Of a stretch of DNA of 64,000 nucleotides, positions 38,828 to 46,244 are shown one piece after another. Both the position numbers and the translations under genes were made by a program. The stretch comes from Rhodococcus sp. 1163 (GTDB taxonomy: Bacteria > Actinomycetota > Actinomycetes > Mycobacteriales > Mycobacteriaceae). Within the stretch, counting starts at the first letter, position 1, and every line of letters starts with the position of its first letter. The notes under the pieces are model-generated. The model worked only from the letters and a program-made list of their open reading frames with translations. It was not told the DNA's origin and made no database searches. The stretch covers positions 124,001 to 188,000 of the forward strand of contig NZ_MKKX01000035.1 of the NCBI RefSeq assembly GCF_002091985.1. Reading direction: 5' to 3'.

Positions 38828-39586
38828 TCACCGAGCAGGCTGTGCGAATCCAATCCGTATCGGTCCGGTGTAGCCGGGCACGGTCAGGGAGTCGGAACGT
38901 GTTTCTTCGAAACCCAGCCCGTAACGAAGCGCATACTGCCGAAACACTCGAACCCCCGGATTGTTGGCGAGGGCCGCAGAGAGTCGCTCGGGGTCTCCCA
39001 AGGCCGTCACCACATAGGGCGGACTGTACGTACGCCCACCCAGCAGAAGCGTGTTACCGATACACCGCGGCGCGACCTGGCTCGTGATCCGTTGATCCTG
39101 CATGGCCATTGCCGACGCGCCGCCGGTCCACAGTGCATTGAGAACACTTTGCACGTCCTGTTGATGCACGACGAGGTCGTCCGGCGACGCGTCCGATGCG
39201 TACCGCCCGTCCGGACCCCGGGCCGCATCGGTCAACGAAACGACCACACCTGATCCCGATGCCGGCTCGACCCCCGCCTGGGCGGCGAGCGGATCAGCCG
39301 CGGCAAGCGCACGTCCCACTTCGACGTCGGAGGAACCCGCGGTGCGCTGCAGGTCGTCGACCTGGCGGGCCAGGTCGTTTCTGATCGACTCGGCGTCGTC
39401 ACTGCTGCTCTGGGCAGCTCCGACCAGATCCGACAACCTGGTGGTGTCGCTTCGACGGATTTCGTCACCTTGCGATACGACCCTGGTGGTCGCCAGGAGG
39501 ACCCCGACGACAAGGCACACGACGAGAACCAGGATCTGCCAGCCACGCGCCGCGACGCGCTCTCTGGTGGTCGATTCCTCGATCAT
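38828..39586 (-). CDS. DUF881 family membrane-anchored protein
   Basis: A 252-residue protein (Rv0012-like). One N-terminal membrane helix (ILVLVVCLVVGVLLATTRV, about residues 17-35) is followed by a coiled-coil-prone stretch rich in Asp, Arg and Gln, and by the DUF881 domain (GSGVVVSLTDA, QQDVQSVLNALWTGGASAMAMQ, GNTLLLGGRTYSPPYVVTALG). Related proteins stand beside crgA in many actinobacteria and are presumed to act at the envelope or divisome, without a proven activity. The start is uncertain: ATG 39586 has a weak GGATG box, and the frame is open further upstream through DnaA boxes. Confidence 0.85.
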   Translation of the reverse strand: MIEESTTRERVAARGWQILVLVVCLVVGVLLATTRVVSQGDEIRRSDTTRLSDLVGAAQSSSDDAESIRNDLARQVDDLQRTAGSSDVEVGRALAAADPLAAQAGVEPASGSGVVVSLTDAARGPDGRYASDASPDDLVVHQQDVQSVLNALWTGGASAMAMQDQRITSQVAPRCIGNTLLLGGRTYSPPYVVTALGDPERLSAALANNPGVRVFRQYALRYGLGFEETRSDSLTVPGYTGPIRIGFAQPAR

Positions 39587-39669
39587 GGTTTCATCCGATG
39601 CTCTCTCGTGAGATTGCGCTGAGCTAGCGTGTATGGGCATATGGTGACCGGTCCGAAAAAAACCGGGCC

Positions 39670-39772
39670 TGTGGATAACAACGCCAGGCAAAGCAGTGTT
39701 GGGGCGATAACAGTGCGAAACTCTACTAGCGAGGACGCTACCTGTTGCGGTTGTCCACAACCGTTATCCACA
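39670..39772. promoter_or_regulatory. Three DnaA boxes upstream of crgA
   Basis: Within 103 bases lie TGTGGATAA (39670-39678, the complement of TTATCCACA), TTGTCCACA (39751-39759) and TTATCCACA (39764-39772). Two are perfect matches to the TTATCCACA consensus, and the third is the TTGTCCACA form that mycobacterial DnaA binds well. The last two are tandem with a four-base gap. They occupy the divergent promoter region between the DUF881 gene and crgA. Confidence 0.8.
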
Positions 39773-39836
39773 GGTCGACGGGTCGTGTACCGGTAAGTCG
39801 CCTGTACGAGCGTCAGCACACTACGAAGGGTTGAAC

Positions 39837-40100
39837 ATGCCGAAATCGAAGGTTCGGAAGAAGAAGGACTACACCATCGCACCCGGCACCAGATCCGCCG
39901 GAGCGCTGAAGGCCGGCCCGTCGAGCCCACTTTTCGTGGCGGTGATGCTCGGGTTCATGCTGGTAGGGCTGCTATGGCTCATCGTGTACTACTTGGCTGC
40001 CGACAATATCTCGTGGATGAACAACCTCGGTGCGTGGAACTTTCTGATCGGTTTCGGCTTCATGGTTGTCGGTCTCGTCATGACCATGAAGTGGCGATGA
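39837..40100 (+). CDS. crgA: Cell division protein CrgA
   Basis: An 87-residue protein with a basic N-terminus (MPKSKVRKKKDY) and two membrane helices (about residues 32-54 and 63-82), the layout and length of CrgA. In mycobacteria and Streptomyces it helps assemble the divisome, binds FtsZ, FtsI and FtsQ, and recruits CwsA. AAGGG lies just upstream of ATG 39837. DnaA boxes sit both 65-167 bases upstream and 47-98 bases downstream, so control by DnaA or the cell cycle is a reasonable inference. Confidence 0.94.
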   Translation: MPKSKVRKKKDYTIAPGTRSAGALKAGPSSPLFVAVMLGFMLVGLLWLIVYYLAADNISWMNNLGAWNFLIGFGFMVVGLVMTMKWR

Positions 40101-40145
40101 CAAGGTCCCGTAGGCACCTAGTTACACGCGTGTTATTCATCCCCA

Positions 40146-40625
40146 ATGTGGATAAAGCCTGTGGATAACTTTTCCGAGTCTCCACAGCCTGTGGATAGAT
40201 TGAGCTGGGCGACGCCTCTTTCGGCTGTCATCGCCATGATCTTGGGCGGATTCGCACTGTTCGGAGCGGCATTGTTGACCGGTACAGACGCCACGGGCCG
40301 ACTTCTCATCTCGATCGCGGCTATCGGCCTGTGGACGATCGCGGGACTCGCTGCCCTGCAGCGGCCGAGACTGGCGATCGTCGACGGAACACTGTCGATG
40401 AAGCGCCTGTCGGGAGTGCAGGCATACGCCCCGAGCGAGATCGTGCGAATCAAGCTCGCTCGATACCCCCGACTCGGGCGGCGAGTGCCGATGATCGAAA
40501 TCGACGTCCAACGCGCGGGTGACACCGAGGATCGGCTGATCATCTTCGGTCGCTGGGATCTAGGAACCAGCCCGGAGACAGTGTTCGAGCAGCTCGAGCT
40601 CCAAGGGTTCGTACCCGCGGGCTGA
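40146..40625 (+). CDS. PH-like domain membrane protein (Rv0010c-like)
   Basis: A 159-residue protein with two membrane helices (about residues 26-46 and 53-69) and a C-terminal PH-like domain (RPRLAIVDGTLSMKRLSGVQAYAPSEIVRIKLARY). It corresponds in place and pattern to the small membrane protein between crgA and ppiA in mycobacteria; no activity is known. The start is doubtful. ATG 40146 would translate through three DnaA boxes, giving the repeated residues PVDN and PVDR, while TTG 40200 gives 141 residues. Neither has a clear ribosome-binding site. Confidence 0.78.
   Translation: MWIKPVDNFSESPQPVDRLSWATPLSAVIAMILGGFALFGAALLTGTDATGRLLISIAAIGLWTIAGLAALQRPRLAIVDGTLSMKRLSGVQAYAPSEIVRIKLARYPRLGRRVPMIEIDVQRAGDTEDRLIIFGRWDLGTSPETVFEQLELQGFVPAG
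40147..40198. promoter_or_regulatory. Three DnaA boxes between crgA and the PH-like gene
   Basis: TGTGGATAA occurs at 40147-40155 and again at 40160-40168, both perfect complements of the DnaA box, followed by TGTGGATAG at 40190-40198 with one mismatch. All three point the same way. They lie across the first codons of the downstream gene if that starts at 40146, or entirely upstream if it starts at TTG 40200. Confidence 0.78.
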
Positions 40626-40663
40626 CGAGCCGGGCGGTAAGTTCCTACGGTGCTGGAGGGTTC

Positions 40664-41563
40664 TTACAGACCCATCATCGAGCGGAGCGACAGTACGCGA
40701 ACTGCGATGACTGCCACGCATACGGCTGCGACGGCACCGACGGCGATCCACCCGATGTGCGGTGTCCGCAGTCGGCTGGGCAGAAACACGATGCCGGCGG
40801 TCGCGGCGGCACCGGCGACGAGGCCACCCATGTGTCCCCAGAGCGAAATTCCGGGGATCGAGATACTGATGAAGATATTGAGGCCGATCACCACGAGAAT
40901 CGGAGTCGGGCTACGGCGAAGCTTCAGCAGAATGACCGCTTGCGCACCCAACAGTCCGAAGATCGCGCCGGAAGCTCCTGCGGTGACGGTGATCGGGGCC
41001 TCGAGGACCATCACCGAGGCACTGCCGCCAAGTAGCGAGACGAAGTAGACCGCCAGGTAACGGCTTCGACCGAGAATCATCTCGACGTCGCGGCCGATGA
41101 TGTACAACGCGAACATGTTGACGAGCAGGTGGATCGGCCCGATGTGAAGGAATCCGCTGCCGATGAGTCGCTCGAGGTCACCGGTGGCTACCGATGGTGG
41201 AAACAGCGCCCAGGCGTTGAACAGTGGCGATGCGTCGGTATTGCCCATCACATCGCGCGATTGCATCGCCGTCACCGCGAAGACGAGGACGTTGAGGGCC
41301 ATGAGGATGTACGTGACGAGTCCGTACGTCGAGCCCGCCCGTGCACCGGCGACGGTCCGGATCGGCCGTACCGAAGCATTGGCGTCACGCACGCAGTCGA
41401 CGCAGTGCTGTCCGACTGCTGCGGGTCGTAGACATTCGGGGCACGCGGGGCGTCCGCATCGCGAGCACGCCAATCCGGTAGCTCGGTCGGGATGCCGGAC
41501 GCACCTCGACTGGGGTGGGGTTGGCTGATCGCCGGGCGCGCCACCCCAGCCGGGGTCGGTCAT
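40664..41563 (-). CDS. Rhomboid-family intramembrane serine protease with N-terminal zinc-finger-like domain
   Basis: A 299-residue protein. Residues about 20-62 hold a cysteine/histidine-rich B-box-type segment (CVRHPDR, CSRCGRPACPECL, GQHCVDCV) likely to bind zinc. The rest is a six-helix rhomboid domain with the catalytic serine in GASGAIFGLLG and the histidine in WGHMGGLVAG; HIGPIHLLVNMFAL is the conserved L1/helix-2 region. Rhomboids cleave membrane proteins near the bilayer surface; substrates are unknown here. It is transcribed opposite to crgA and not needed for that cluster in mycobacteria. Confidence 0.92.
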   Translation of the reverse strand: MTDPGWGGAPGDQPTPPQSRCVRHPDRATGLACSRCGRPACPECLRPAAVGQHCVDCVRDANASVRPIRTVAGARAGSTYGLVTYILMALNVLVFAVTAMQSRDVMGNTDASPLFNAWALFPPSVATGDLERLIGSGFLHIGPIHLLVNMFALYIIGRDVEMILGRSRYLAVYFVSLLGGSASVMVLEAPITVTAGASGAIFGLLGAQAVILLKLRRSPTPILVVIGLNIFISISIPGISLWGHMGGLVAGAAATAGIVFLPSRLRTPHIGWIAVGAVAAVCVAVIAVRVLSLRSMMGL

Positions 41564-41636
41564 GGTGTAGTTCCTCTACGGTGAATTTTTTCGAGCACTG
41601 AAATTGGTGATGTGAACGATTCTCAGGAGAGAGCGA

Positions 41637-42164
41637 TCACGCAATGGTGACGCTGGTGATGACGACATCCTCGACGGGACGATCGCCGCGGCCGACAGCA
41701 GTTCCGGAGATGGAATCGACTACCTTCTTCGACGCCTCGTCCGTCACTTCACCGAAGATGGAGTGCTTGCGGTTCAGGTGCGGGGTCTTGCCGGTGGTGA
41801 TGAAGAACTGCGATCCGTTCGTTCCGGGACCCGCGTTGGCCATGGCCAGCAGGTAGGGGCGGTCGAACGAGAGCTCGGGGTGGAACTCGTCGCCGAACTT
41901 GTAGCCCGGTCCACCCGAACCCGTTCCGGTCGGGTCTCCGCCCTGGATCATGAAGCCGTCGATGACACGGTGGAAGACGGCGCCGTCGTAGAACGGTCCG
42001 GTCTTTCCGCCGGACGCGTTCGTCGAGGTGTAGTCCTTCGATCCGTCCGCGAGCCCGACGAAATTCTCGACCGTCTTCGGCGCATGGTTGCCGAAAAGAT
42101 CGATGATGATGTCGCCGTGGTTGGTGTGCAACGTGGCAGTGGAGGTCTTGTTTGGTGAAGTCAC
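41637..42164 (-). CDS. ppiA: Cyclophilin-type peptidyl-prolyl cis-trans isomerase
   Basis: A 175-residue cyclophilin without signal peptide or membrane helix, so cytoplasmic. Core motifs are FHRVIDGFMIQGGDPTGTGSGGPGYKFGDEF (catalytic arginine in FHRV), MANAGPGTNGSQFFI and the closing HSIFGEV. It corresponds to ppiA (Rv0009) at the same chromosomal place in mycobacteria and assists folding of proline-containing chains. It starts at GTG 42164 immediately after a GGAGG run. Confidence 0.95.
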   Translation of the reverse strand: MTSPNKTSTATLHTNHGDIIIDLFGNHAPKTVENFVGLADGSKDYTSTNASGGKTGPFYDGAVFHRVIDGFMIQGGDPTGTGSGGPGYKFGDEFHPELSFDRPYLLAMANAGPGTNGSQFFITTGKTPHLNRKHSIFGEVTDEASKKVVDSISGTAVGRGDRPVEDVVITSVTIA

Positions 42165-42261
42165 CCCTCCATCGTGCCATTGACGCGCTACCGAGCGGTC
42201 GGCAACGGTCCTTCGATGTGTTCATTCCTGGCTCTACGCCTGCATATGGAACAGTGAAGGC

Positions 42262-42651
42262 ATGACGAGCACATCGAAATCCGGTCGGATTCGTGGAATT
42301 GCGGTGACCACTGGTGGCTCTGCCGTGCAGGCTGCGAAAGTTTTCGGTGGCGGTGCAGCGGGCGTCGGACTCCAGCTCTCCACCCGGGGACTGAAGCTTG
42401 CGCGACGCGAAATTGCCCGACGTAAGCAGAGCGGAGCCCAGCGAAAAGGCGGGCCTCGCGTCTCACCTCGTACGAAGCGGATCTTGGTATTCGGAGCGTT
42501 GTTCGGGGCAGTCGCCGGCGTCACAGTTCTCGCCACTCGACGTCGCAACACCTTCCAGCCGCCCGCGGACGCGCCGCCCAGTCTCGCCGACTACGAGTCG
42601 GAGGTCTCCCACGCTGCCGACGGGCAGCCCGGCGCCCCCGAGCACCCCTAG
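42262..42651 (+). CDS. cwsA: Cell wall synthesis protein CwsA homologue
   Basis: A 129-residue protein. The N-terminal half is basic and glycine/alanine-rich (GSAVQAAKVFGGGAAGVGLQL, then KLARREIARRKQ), followed by one membrane helix (about residues 73-92) and an acidic, proline-rich tail. The architecture, size and position between ppiA and the tRNA/gyrA block match CwsA (Rv0008c), which interacts with CrgA and Wag31 in mycobacterial pole growth. Sequence conservation in this family is low, so the call rests mostly on position and topology. The ATG at 42262 follows GAAGG. Confidence 0.7.
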   Translation: MTSTSKSGRIRGIAVTTGGSAVQAAKVFGGGAAGVGLQLSTRGLKLARREIARRKQSGAQRKGGPRVSPRTKRILVFGALFGAVAGVTVLATRRRNTFQPPADAPPSLADYESEVSHAADGQPGAPEHP

Positions 42652-42674
42652 CGAGGACCGTCGGTCGATGCCGG

Positions 42675-44315
42675 TCAGCCTCCGCCTGATTCGGAGGCGC
42701 GCCCGGCAACGACCAGCGCGCTGTTGTGCTGCGCTGTGGTGCCCTCGGTGAAATACCCACCATGTCCCTCGGCCGGTAGGTATCCCGAACCTTCGGTATG
42801 GAGCTTTTCCGTGCCGTCGAGATGGCTCGGATCGGTGCCGAAGGCCCCGAGGTCCGCGACCTTGTCGTCGGCCGCTTCACCGACGAATACGTGACCTGGC
42901 GGTATGGACAGCTCCGCGACGGTCCCGGTTCCCAGTCCTGGCGACCCGAGAACAACCAAGTCGTCGACGCCCGTGTCGTCGGCACCGCGGACCGCATACG
43001 CGGCGGTGAGCGAACCGTAGGAATGACCGAGCAAAGACAGATGTGGGTCCTCGGCACGCGCGGCATCGAGTCCGTCGAGAAATGTCGACAACCGCTCTCC
43101 GCCGGCGATCGCCGCTGAGCCGGAGACGACGGAGCGGTCCGGGTTCAACAGGTTCCACCCGAGGTGCGGAGCCTCGTAGTTCATCCATGTCACGCACGCG
43201 GCGGTCTCCGGCGGATTCTTTGGAAGTAGTTGTTCGACAGTCATTTTCAATGAATCCATATCACCGTCGTATCGTCCCAAGTCCCCTTGGACATCCGAGT
43301 CGAGGCCGGGCACGAACACCGCCACGTGAGTAGCGGTGTCGACATTGCCCACCGCGATCGCAGCCAGGGTGTCCTCGCCACTCCGATTGTCCAGGACCAG
43401 CAATTGGCGATCCCCCTGATCGAGGGTGGCCGTGATCGCATCGAGCGCGGCCAAACGCTTGCGTGTCTGTGCCAACCCAGCATCGGCATTGTCCAACATC
43501 CCACCGAAGATGTTGTTGTTCAAGCGATTCTGAAGGTCGGCGGCAACTTTATCGAGGCGGGTTCTTTCGCGGACGAGCATCCGACGGTTTGCCGAATCCC
43601 GGACCATCGCCGGAATCCCGTCCAGGTTTCCGATCAGATCGGGTCGATCTACCAGTAGTCGGGTCCGCTCAGCCATCGTGAGCGAATCCCAGAATGCGGC
43701 GTTTGCGGGCGCACTCCTTCCCATAGATACTGCTGTCTCGGTCGGAACTGCTGTTCTGAATTCTGTTGCAGCAGCGGGGATCGTGGAGACGTCCGCTCCT
43801 GTCGCCGATACCGAATCTGAGAGTGTCCGCAGAGTCGCGGCGCCCTCCGAGTCGAGGTATCGAGCACGCGTCAGAAGTTCGGTAGCTCGTTCCCGCAGGT
43901 CGCGTATTCGCCTGAGCCGATCGCGACCGAGGCTCCATGCATCTTCGGACGCGCTGGAGTACAGCGGCATTCGATCCACAACCCCGCCGTCGTCGGTGAT
44001 GTCGACATCACTGTCCTGGGCTTCGCGGTCGCAGTCGCGAACCGAAGCCACGAGCGGGTACATCGCATACGCAAGATCCTCGACACAGGTTCCGATCGAC
44101 ATCAGCTGATCGGCGCCGCGCACATACCCGTCACGAAGGCTGTGAATTTCTGTGCGCGCTGCATCTGCGGCTACCCCTGTCCACTCGAGGGTCTCGGACA
44201 ATCGCTCGAGCGTGGCCATATCGTCCATCAACCCGTCCGACGTGCGGACCAGTGCGCGCGCAAGCAGCCCAATCTTTTCCGGGTCCCATTGCCGAACGTC
44301 ACTCCAGGTAACCAT
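42675..44315 (-). CDS. DUF1023 alpha/beta hydrolase with WXG100-like N-terminus
   Basis: A 546-residue protein. The first 100 residues form a helical region similar to WXG100/ESX-type helical hairpins (WDPEKIGLLARALVRTSDGL, LEWTGVAADAARTEI). The C-terminal half is a DUF1023 hydrolase with FVPGLDSDVQGDLGRYDGDM, the nucleophile elbow LLGHSYGSLTA and the late EGHGGYF, which may give the catalytic histidine. No signal peptide is present. The family is common in Actinobacteria; the substrate is unknown, and a type VII secretion link is suggested only by the N-terminus. It converges on cwsA. Confidence 0.83.
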   Translation of the reverse strand: MVTWSDVRQWDPEKIGLLARALVRTSDGLMDDMATLERLSETLEWTGVAADAARTEIHSLRDGYVRGADQLMSIGTCVEDLAYAMYPLVASVRDCDREAQDSDVDITDDGGVVDRMPLYSSASEDAWSLGRDRLRRIRDLRERATELLTRARYLDSEGAATLRTLSDSVSATGADVSTIPAAATEFRTAVPTETAVSMGRSAPANAAFWDSLTMAERTRLLVDRPDLIGNLDGIPAMVRDSANRRMLVRERTRLDKVAADLQNRLNNNIFGGMLDNADAGLAQTRKRLAALDAITATLDQGDRQLLVLDNRSGEDTLAAIAVGNVDTATHVAVFVPGLDSDVQGDLGRYDGDMDSLKMTVEQLLPKNPPETAACVTWMNYEAPHLGWNLLNPDRSVVSGSAAIAGGERLSTFLDGLDAARAEDPHLSLLGHSYGSLTAAYAVRGADDTGVDDLVVLGSPGLGTGTVAELSIPPGHVFVGEAADDKVADLGAFGTDPSHLDGTEKLHTEGSGYLPAEGHGGYFTEGTTAQHNSALVVAGRASESGGG

Positions 44316-44404
44316 GCAACCATCCCCCGTCGACTACCCGATCGCCGTCCGGTCAGTCGACGTGAGAACACAGTCAACACTTTTTTCAGCTCGCCGGGCC
44401 GAAT

Positions 44405-44425
44405 CTATCCACAGGCTGTGGATGA
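44405..44425. promoter_or_regulatory. Palindromic pair of DnaA-like boxes
   Basis: CTATCCACA (44405-44413) and TGTGGATGA (44417-44425) face each other across three bases. The inner 17 bases, ATCCACAG-G-CTGTGGAT, are a perfect dyad. Each box has one mismatch to TTATCCACA. The pair lies in the gap between the DUF1023 gene start and the diguanylate cyclase stop. Confidence 0.65.
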
Positions 44426-44442
44426 ATGCGGGGGGCGAGAAC

Positions 44443-45540
44443 TCAGCGCTGTATTCTCCAGTCCGGTTCACCGGTGGAGTCGGTGTCAGCAGCGCCAGGC
44501 TGCCTTTGCGCTATCGGTCTGCTGCGCTTGGCGCGATACAGATCGGCGTCGGCCGCCCGGTATATCTCCGCCCAGCGACACGTAGCGGGCATGCAGACCA
44601 GTCCGACACTCCACTCGGCACGATGTGCGCGCCGAAGCCGCTCGATGATGTGCCAGGCCTCTGCCTCGTGAACGCCCGGCATGAACAGGACGAACTCGTC
44701 GCCCCCGAGTCGGCCGAGCACGTCTCGCCGCGTGAGTTCGGCTTTCCACGCCTTCGACAGGCGTGAGAGCAACACGTCGCCTGCGATGTGCCCGTACTCA
44801 TCGTTGATCTGCTTGAAGTTGTCCAGATCGAGCACCGCCACGCTGACCGACAGCCCGCGAGCAGCACAGGCCGGGAGCACCTTGTCTATCTTGGATTCGA
44901 ATCCGAAGCGGTTGAGGAGCCCCGTCAGGACGTCGTGTGTCGCCGAATAGCGCATACGTCGGGCGAAGGTACCGAATACTTCGGTGGAGCCGACTACTCC
45001 GAGCGCAATGAGGATGTACGCGATGAACGGCGCGTCGTATGGCGCCACAGCGGTACCCGCTACCGTCGAAAGCGCGACGAACGCAGCCCATATGCCCGCA
45101 TTACGCTCGGACCAGAACGCGCCGACGTGCATGCCCAGGAACATCGCGGACTGCACGCTGACGAGAAGGGTCGGCAGGGCGGTACTGACAGACGACGTCA
45201 ACGCCAGAGCGAGGGTAGCCATGAACGTGACACTGCCGATGGTGCGCTTCGGGCTCGGCTGCTTCGATCTCAGAAGCGCTACCGCAGACGCGATACCGAG
45301 AGCCGACGCCGCGAGAACTGCGAGCCGACCCGTCACCCCCAGTTGGCCCCACGATGCGCTTCCACCAGCGATGGAAAGAAGCGTCGTTCCCACGACGAAA
45401 ACCAGCAGTGTCAGGGCCGCTTCATCGAGCTCGAGTTTTCTCACTCGCGAATGGCCCCGCACGGGTACACGCGGAGGCGTCCCAGATGCCTGTTCCATCG
45501 ACTTCGATTCGGCATGGCCCACCTCCCATGGTCGCGTCAT
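44443..45540 (-). CDS. Membrane-bound GGDEF diguanylate cyclase
   Basis: A 365-residue protein with about five to six N-terminal membrane helices (about residues 43-190) and a C-terminal GGDEF domain with an intact active site GRLGGDEFVLF and the upstream FKQINDEYGHIAGD. The usual inhibitory RxxD I-site reads TRRD, so product feedback is probably absent. The family makes cyclic di-GMP from GTP. With the EAL gene at the left edge, the window holds both a likely synthase and a likely hydrolase of this messenger, 44 kb apart. The start at ATG 45540 has no clear ribosome-binding site; an internal ATG at 45498 is possible. Confidence 0.92.
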   Translation of the reverse strand: MTRPWEVGHAESKSMEQASGTPPRVPVRGHSRVRKLELDEAALTLLVFVVGTTLLSIAGGSASWGQLGVTGRLAVLAASALGIASAVALLRSKQPSPKRTIGSVTFMATLALALTSSVSTALPTLLVSVQSAMFLGMHVGAFWSERNAGIWAAFVALSTVAGTAVAPYDAPFIAYILIALGVVGSTEVFGTFARRMRYSATHDVLTGLLNRFGFESKIDKVLPACAARGLSVSVAVLDLDNFKQINDEYGHIAGDVLLSRLSKAWKAELTRRDVLGRLGGDEFVLFMPGVHEAEAWHIIERLRRAHRAEWSVGLVCMPATCRWAEIYRAADADLYRAKRSRPIAQRQPGAADTDSTGEPDWRIQR

Positions 45541-45684
45541 GTGAACGTAGGCAGACGCGCTCTACGTGCCGGACCCTAACACTTACAGACGACACTCGAT
45601 CCGGTAGAGGAGTCGCCGGAGAAATCACTCTCGAGATCGGTGCGCCGAGGCGATCAGCTCGAATATCCACCGGAACCGGCAGAC

Positions 45685-45721
45685 AAAAAAAGATGACGCC
45701 CAGCTGATGCTGGGCGTCATC
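45685..45721 (-). terminator. Rho-independent terminator after tRNA-Ala
   Basis: A perfect 13-base stem (GATGACGCCCAGC at 45692-45704 with its complement at 45709-45721) and a four-base loop is followed, in the minus-strand direction, by seven T residues (complement of A-run 45685-45691). It closes the tRNA-Ala transcript, 20 bases past its 3' end. Confidence 0.92.
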
Positions 45722-45740
45722 CTGTGTCTTCGTGAAACTG

Positions 45741-45813
45741 TGGAGCCTAGGAGATTCGAACTCCTGACATCTGCCTTGCAAAGGCAGCGCTCTACCAACT
45801 GAGCTAAGGCCCC
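45741..45813 (-). tRNA. tRNA-Ala (anticodon TGC)
   Basis: A 73-base cloverleaf on the minus strand starting GGGGCCTTAGCTCAGTTGG. The anticodon stem-loop CTGCC-TTTGCAA-GGCAG gives anticodon TGC. The T-arm holds GTTCGAATC, and the acceptor ends GGCTCC with discriminator A. CCA is not encoded. It is paired with tRNA-Ile upstream, as in the gyrA-downstream region of mycobacteria. Confidence 0.97.
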
Positions 45814-45907
45814 GGGTCTATCCGGCGAGCGAACAACACGTTACATGTTCACTTACCTTTTGCAACAACCGGTCTCTGACAACCGGTTTCACCTCACCAT
45901 AGGACGT

Positions 45908-46027
45908 TCAGGCAGTGGTGACTTCGTGCCAGACACCGTCTCCGCTACGCACTGCTCGCAGCTTCATCACTGTCAGGATCACTGTCACAACCGCACCGGC
46001 GAGGACGAGAATCTTCACGAATCTCAT
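45908..46027 (-). CDS. DLW-39 family small protein
   Basis: A 39-residue reading frame lies between tRNA-Ile and tRNA-Ala on the same strand. It reads MRFVKILVLAGAVVTVILTV, then a basic stretch and the tail SGDGVWHEVTTA. The exact length of 39, one hydrophobic helix, and a D-x-x-W-x-E-x-T-type ending match the actinobacterial DLW-39 family, which occurs at this same locus near gyrA. GGCGGAGAGG lies directly before the ATG. The tail has GVW where the family name has DLW. Its function is unknown; membrane association is likely. Confidence 0.8.
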   Translation of the reverse strand: MRFVKILVLAGAVVTVILTVMKLRAVRSGDGVWHEVTTA

Positions 46028-46046
46028 CCTCTCCGCCTTCTGGTTG

Positions 46047-46120
46047 TGGGCCTAGGAGGACTTGAACCTCCGACCTCTTCCTTATCAGGGAAGCGCTCTA
46101 ACCGCCTGAGCTATAGGCCC
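46047..46120 (-). tRNA. tRNA-Ile (anticodon GAT)
   Basis: A 74-base cloverleaf on the minus strand starting GGGCCTATAGCTCAGGCGG. The anticodon stem-loop CTTCC-CTGATAA-GGAAG gives anticodon GAT. The T-arm has GGTTCAAGTCC, and the acceptor stem closes with TAGGCCC and discriminator A. CCA is not encoded. Confidence 0.97.
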
Positions 46121-46244
46121 TCGAACCTCGGTCACAGGGACCATTTAATTCGAGGAAATTATTCTCCTCGAACCGAGGAGTGAGGTTACCGCATCGAGCC
46201 GCTGTACTCCAAAACGGCTCGACGCGGTGCCGTCTTACGCCGTG

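Noticed and set aside
38900-38914. GTTTCTTCGAAAC as a parS variant.
   Set aside because: The spacing between arms is wrong by three bases and the central bases do not match.
45845-46183. A 112-codon plus-strand frame through both tRNA-Ile and the DLW-39 gene.
   Set aside because: It reads across a tRNA on the opposite strand and lacks protein character.
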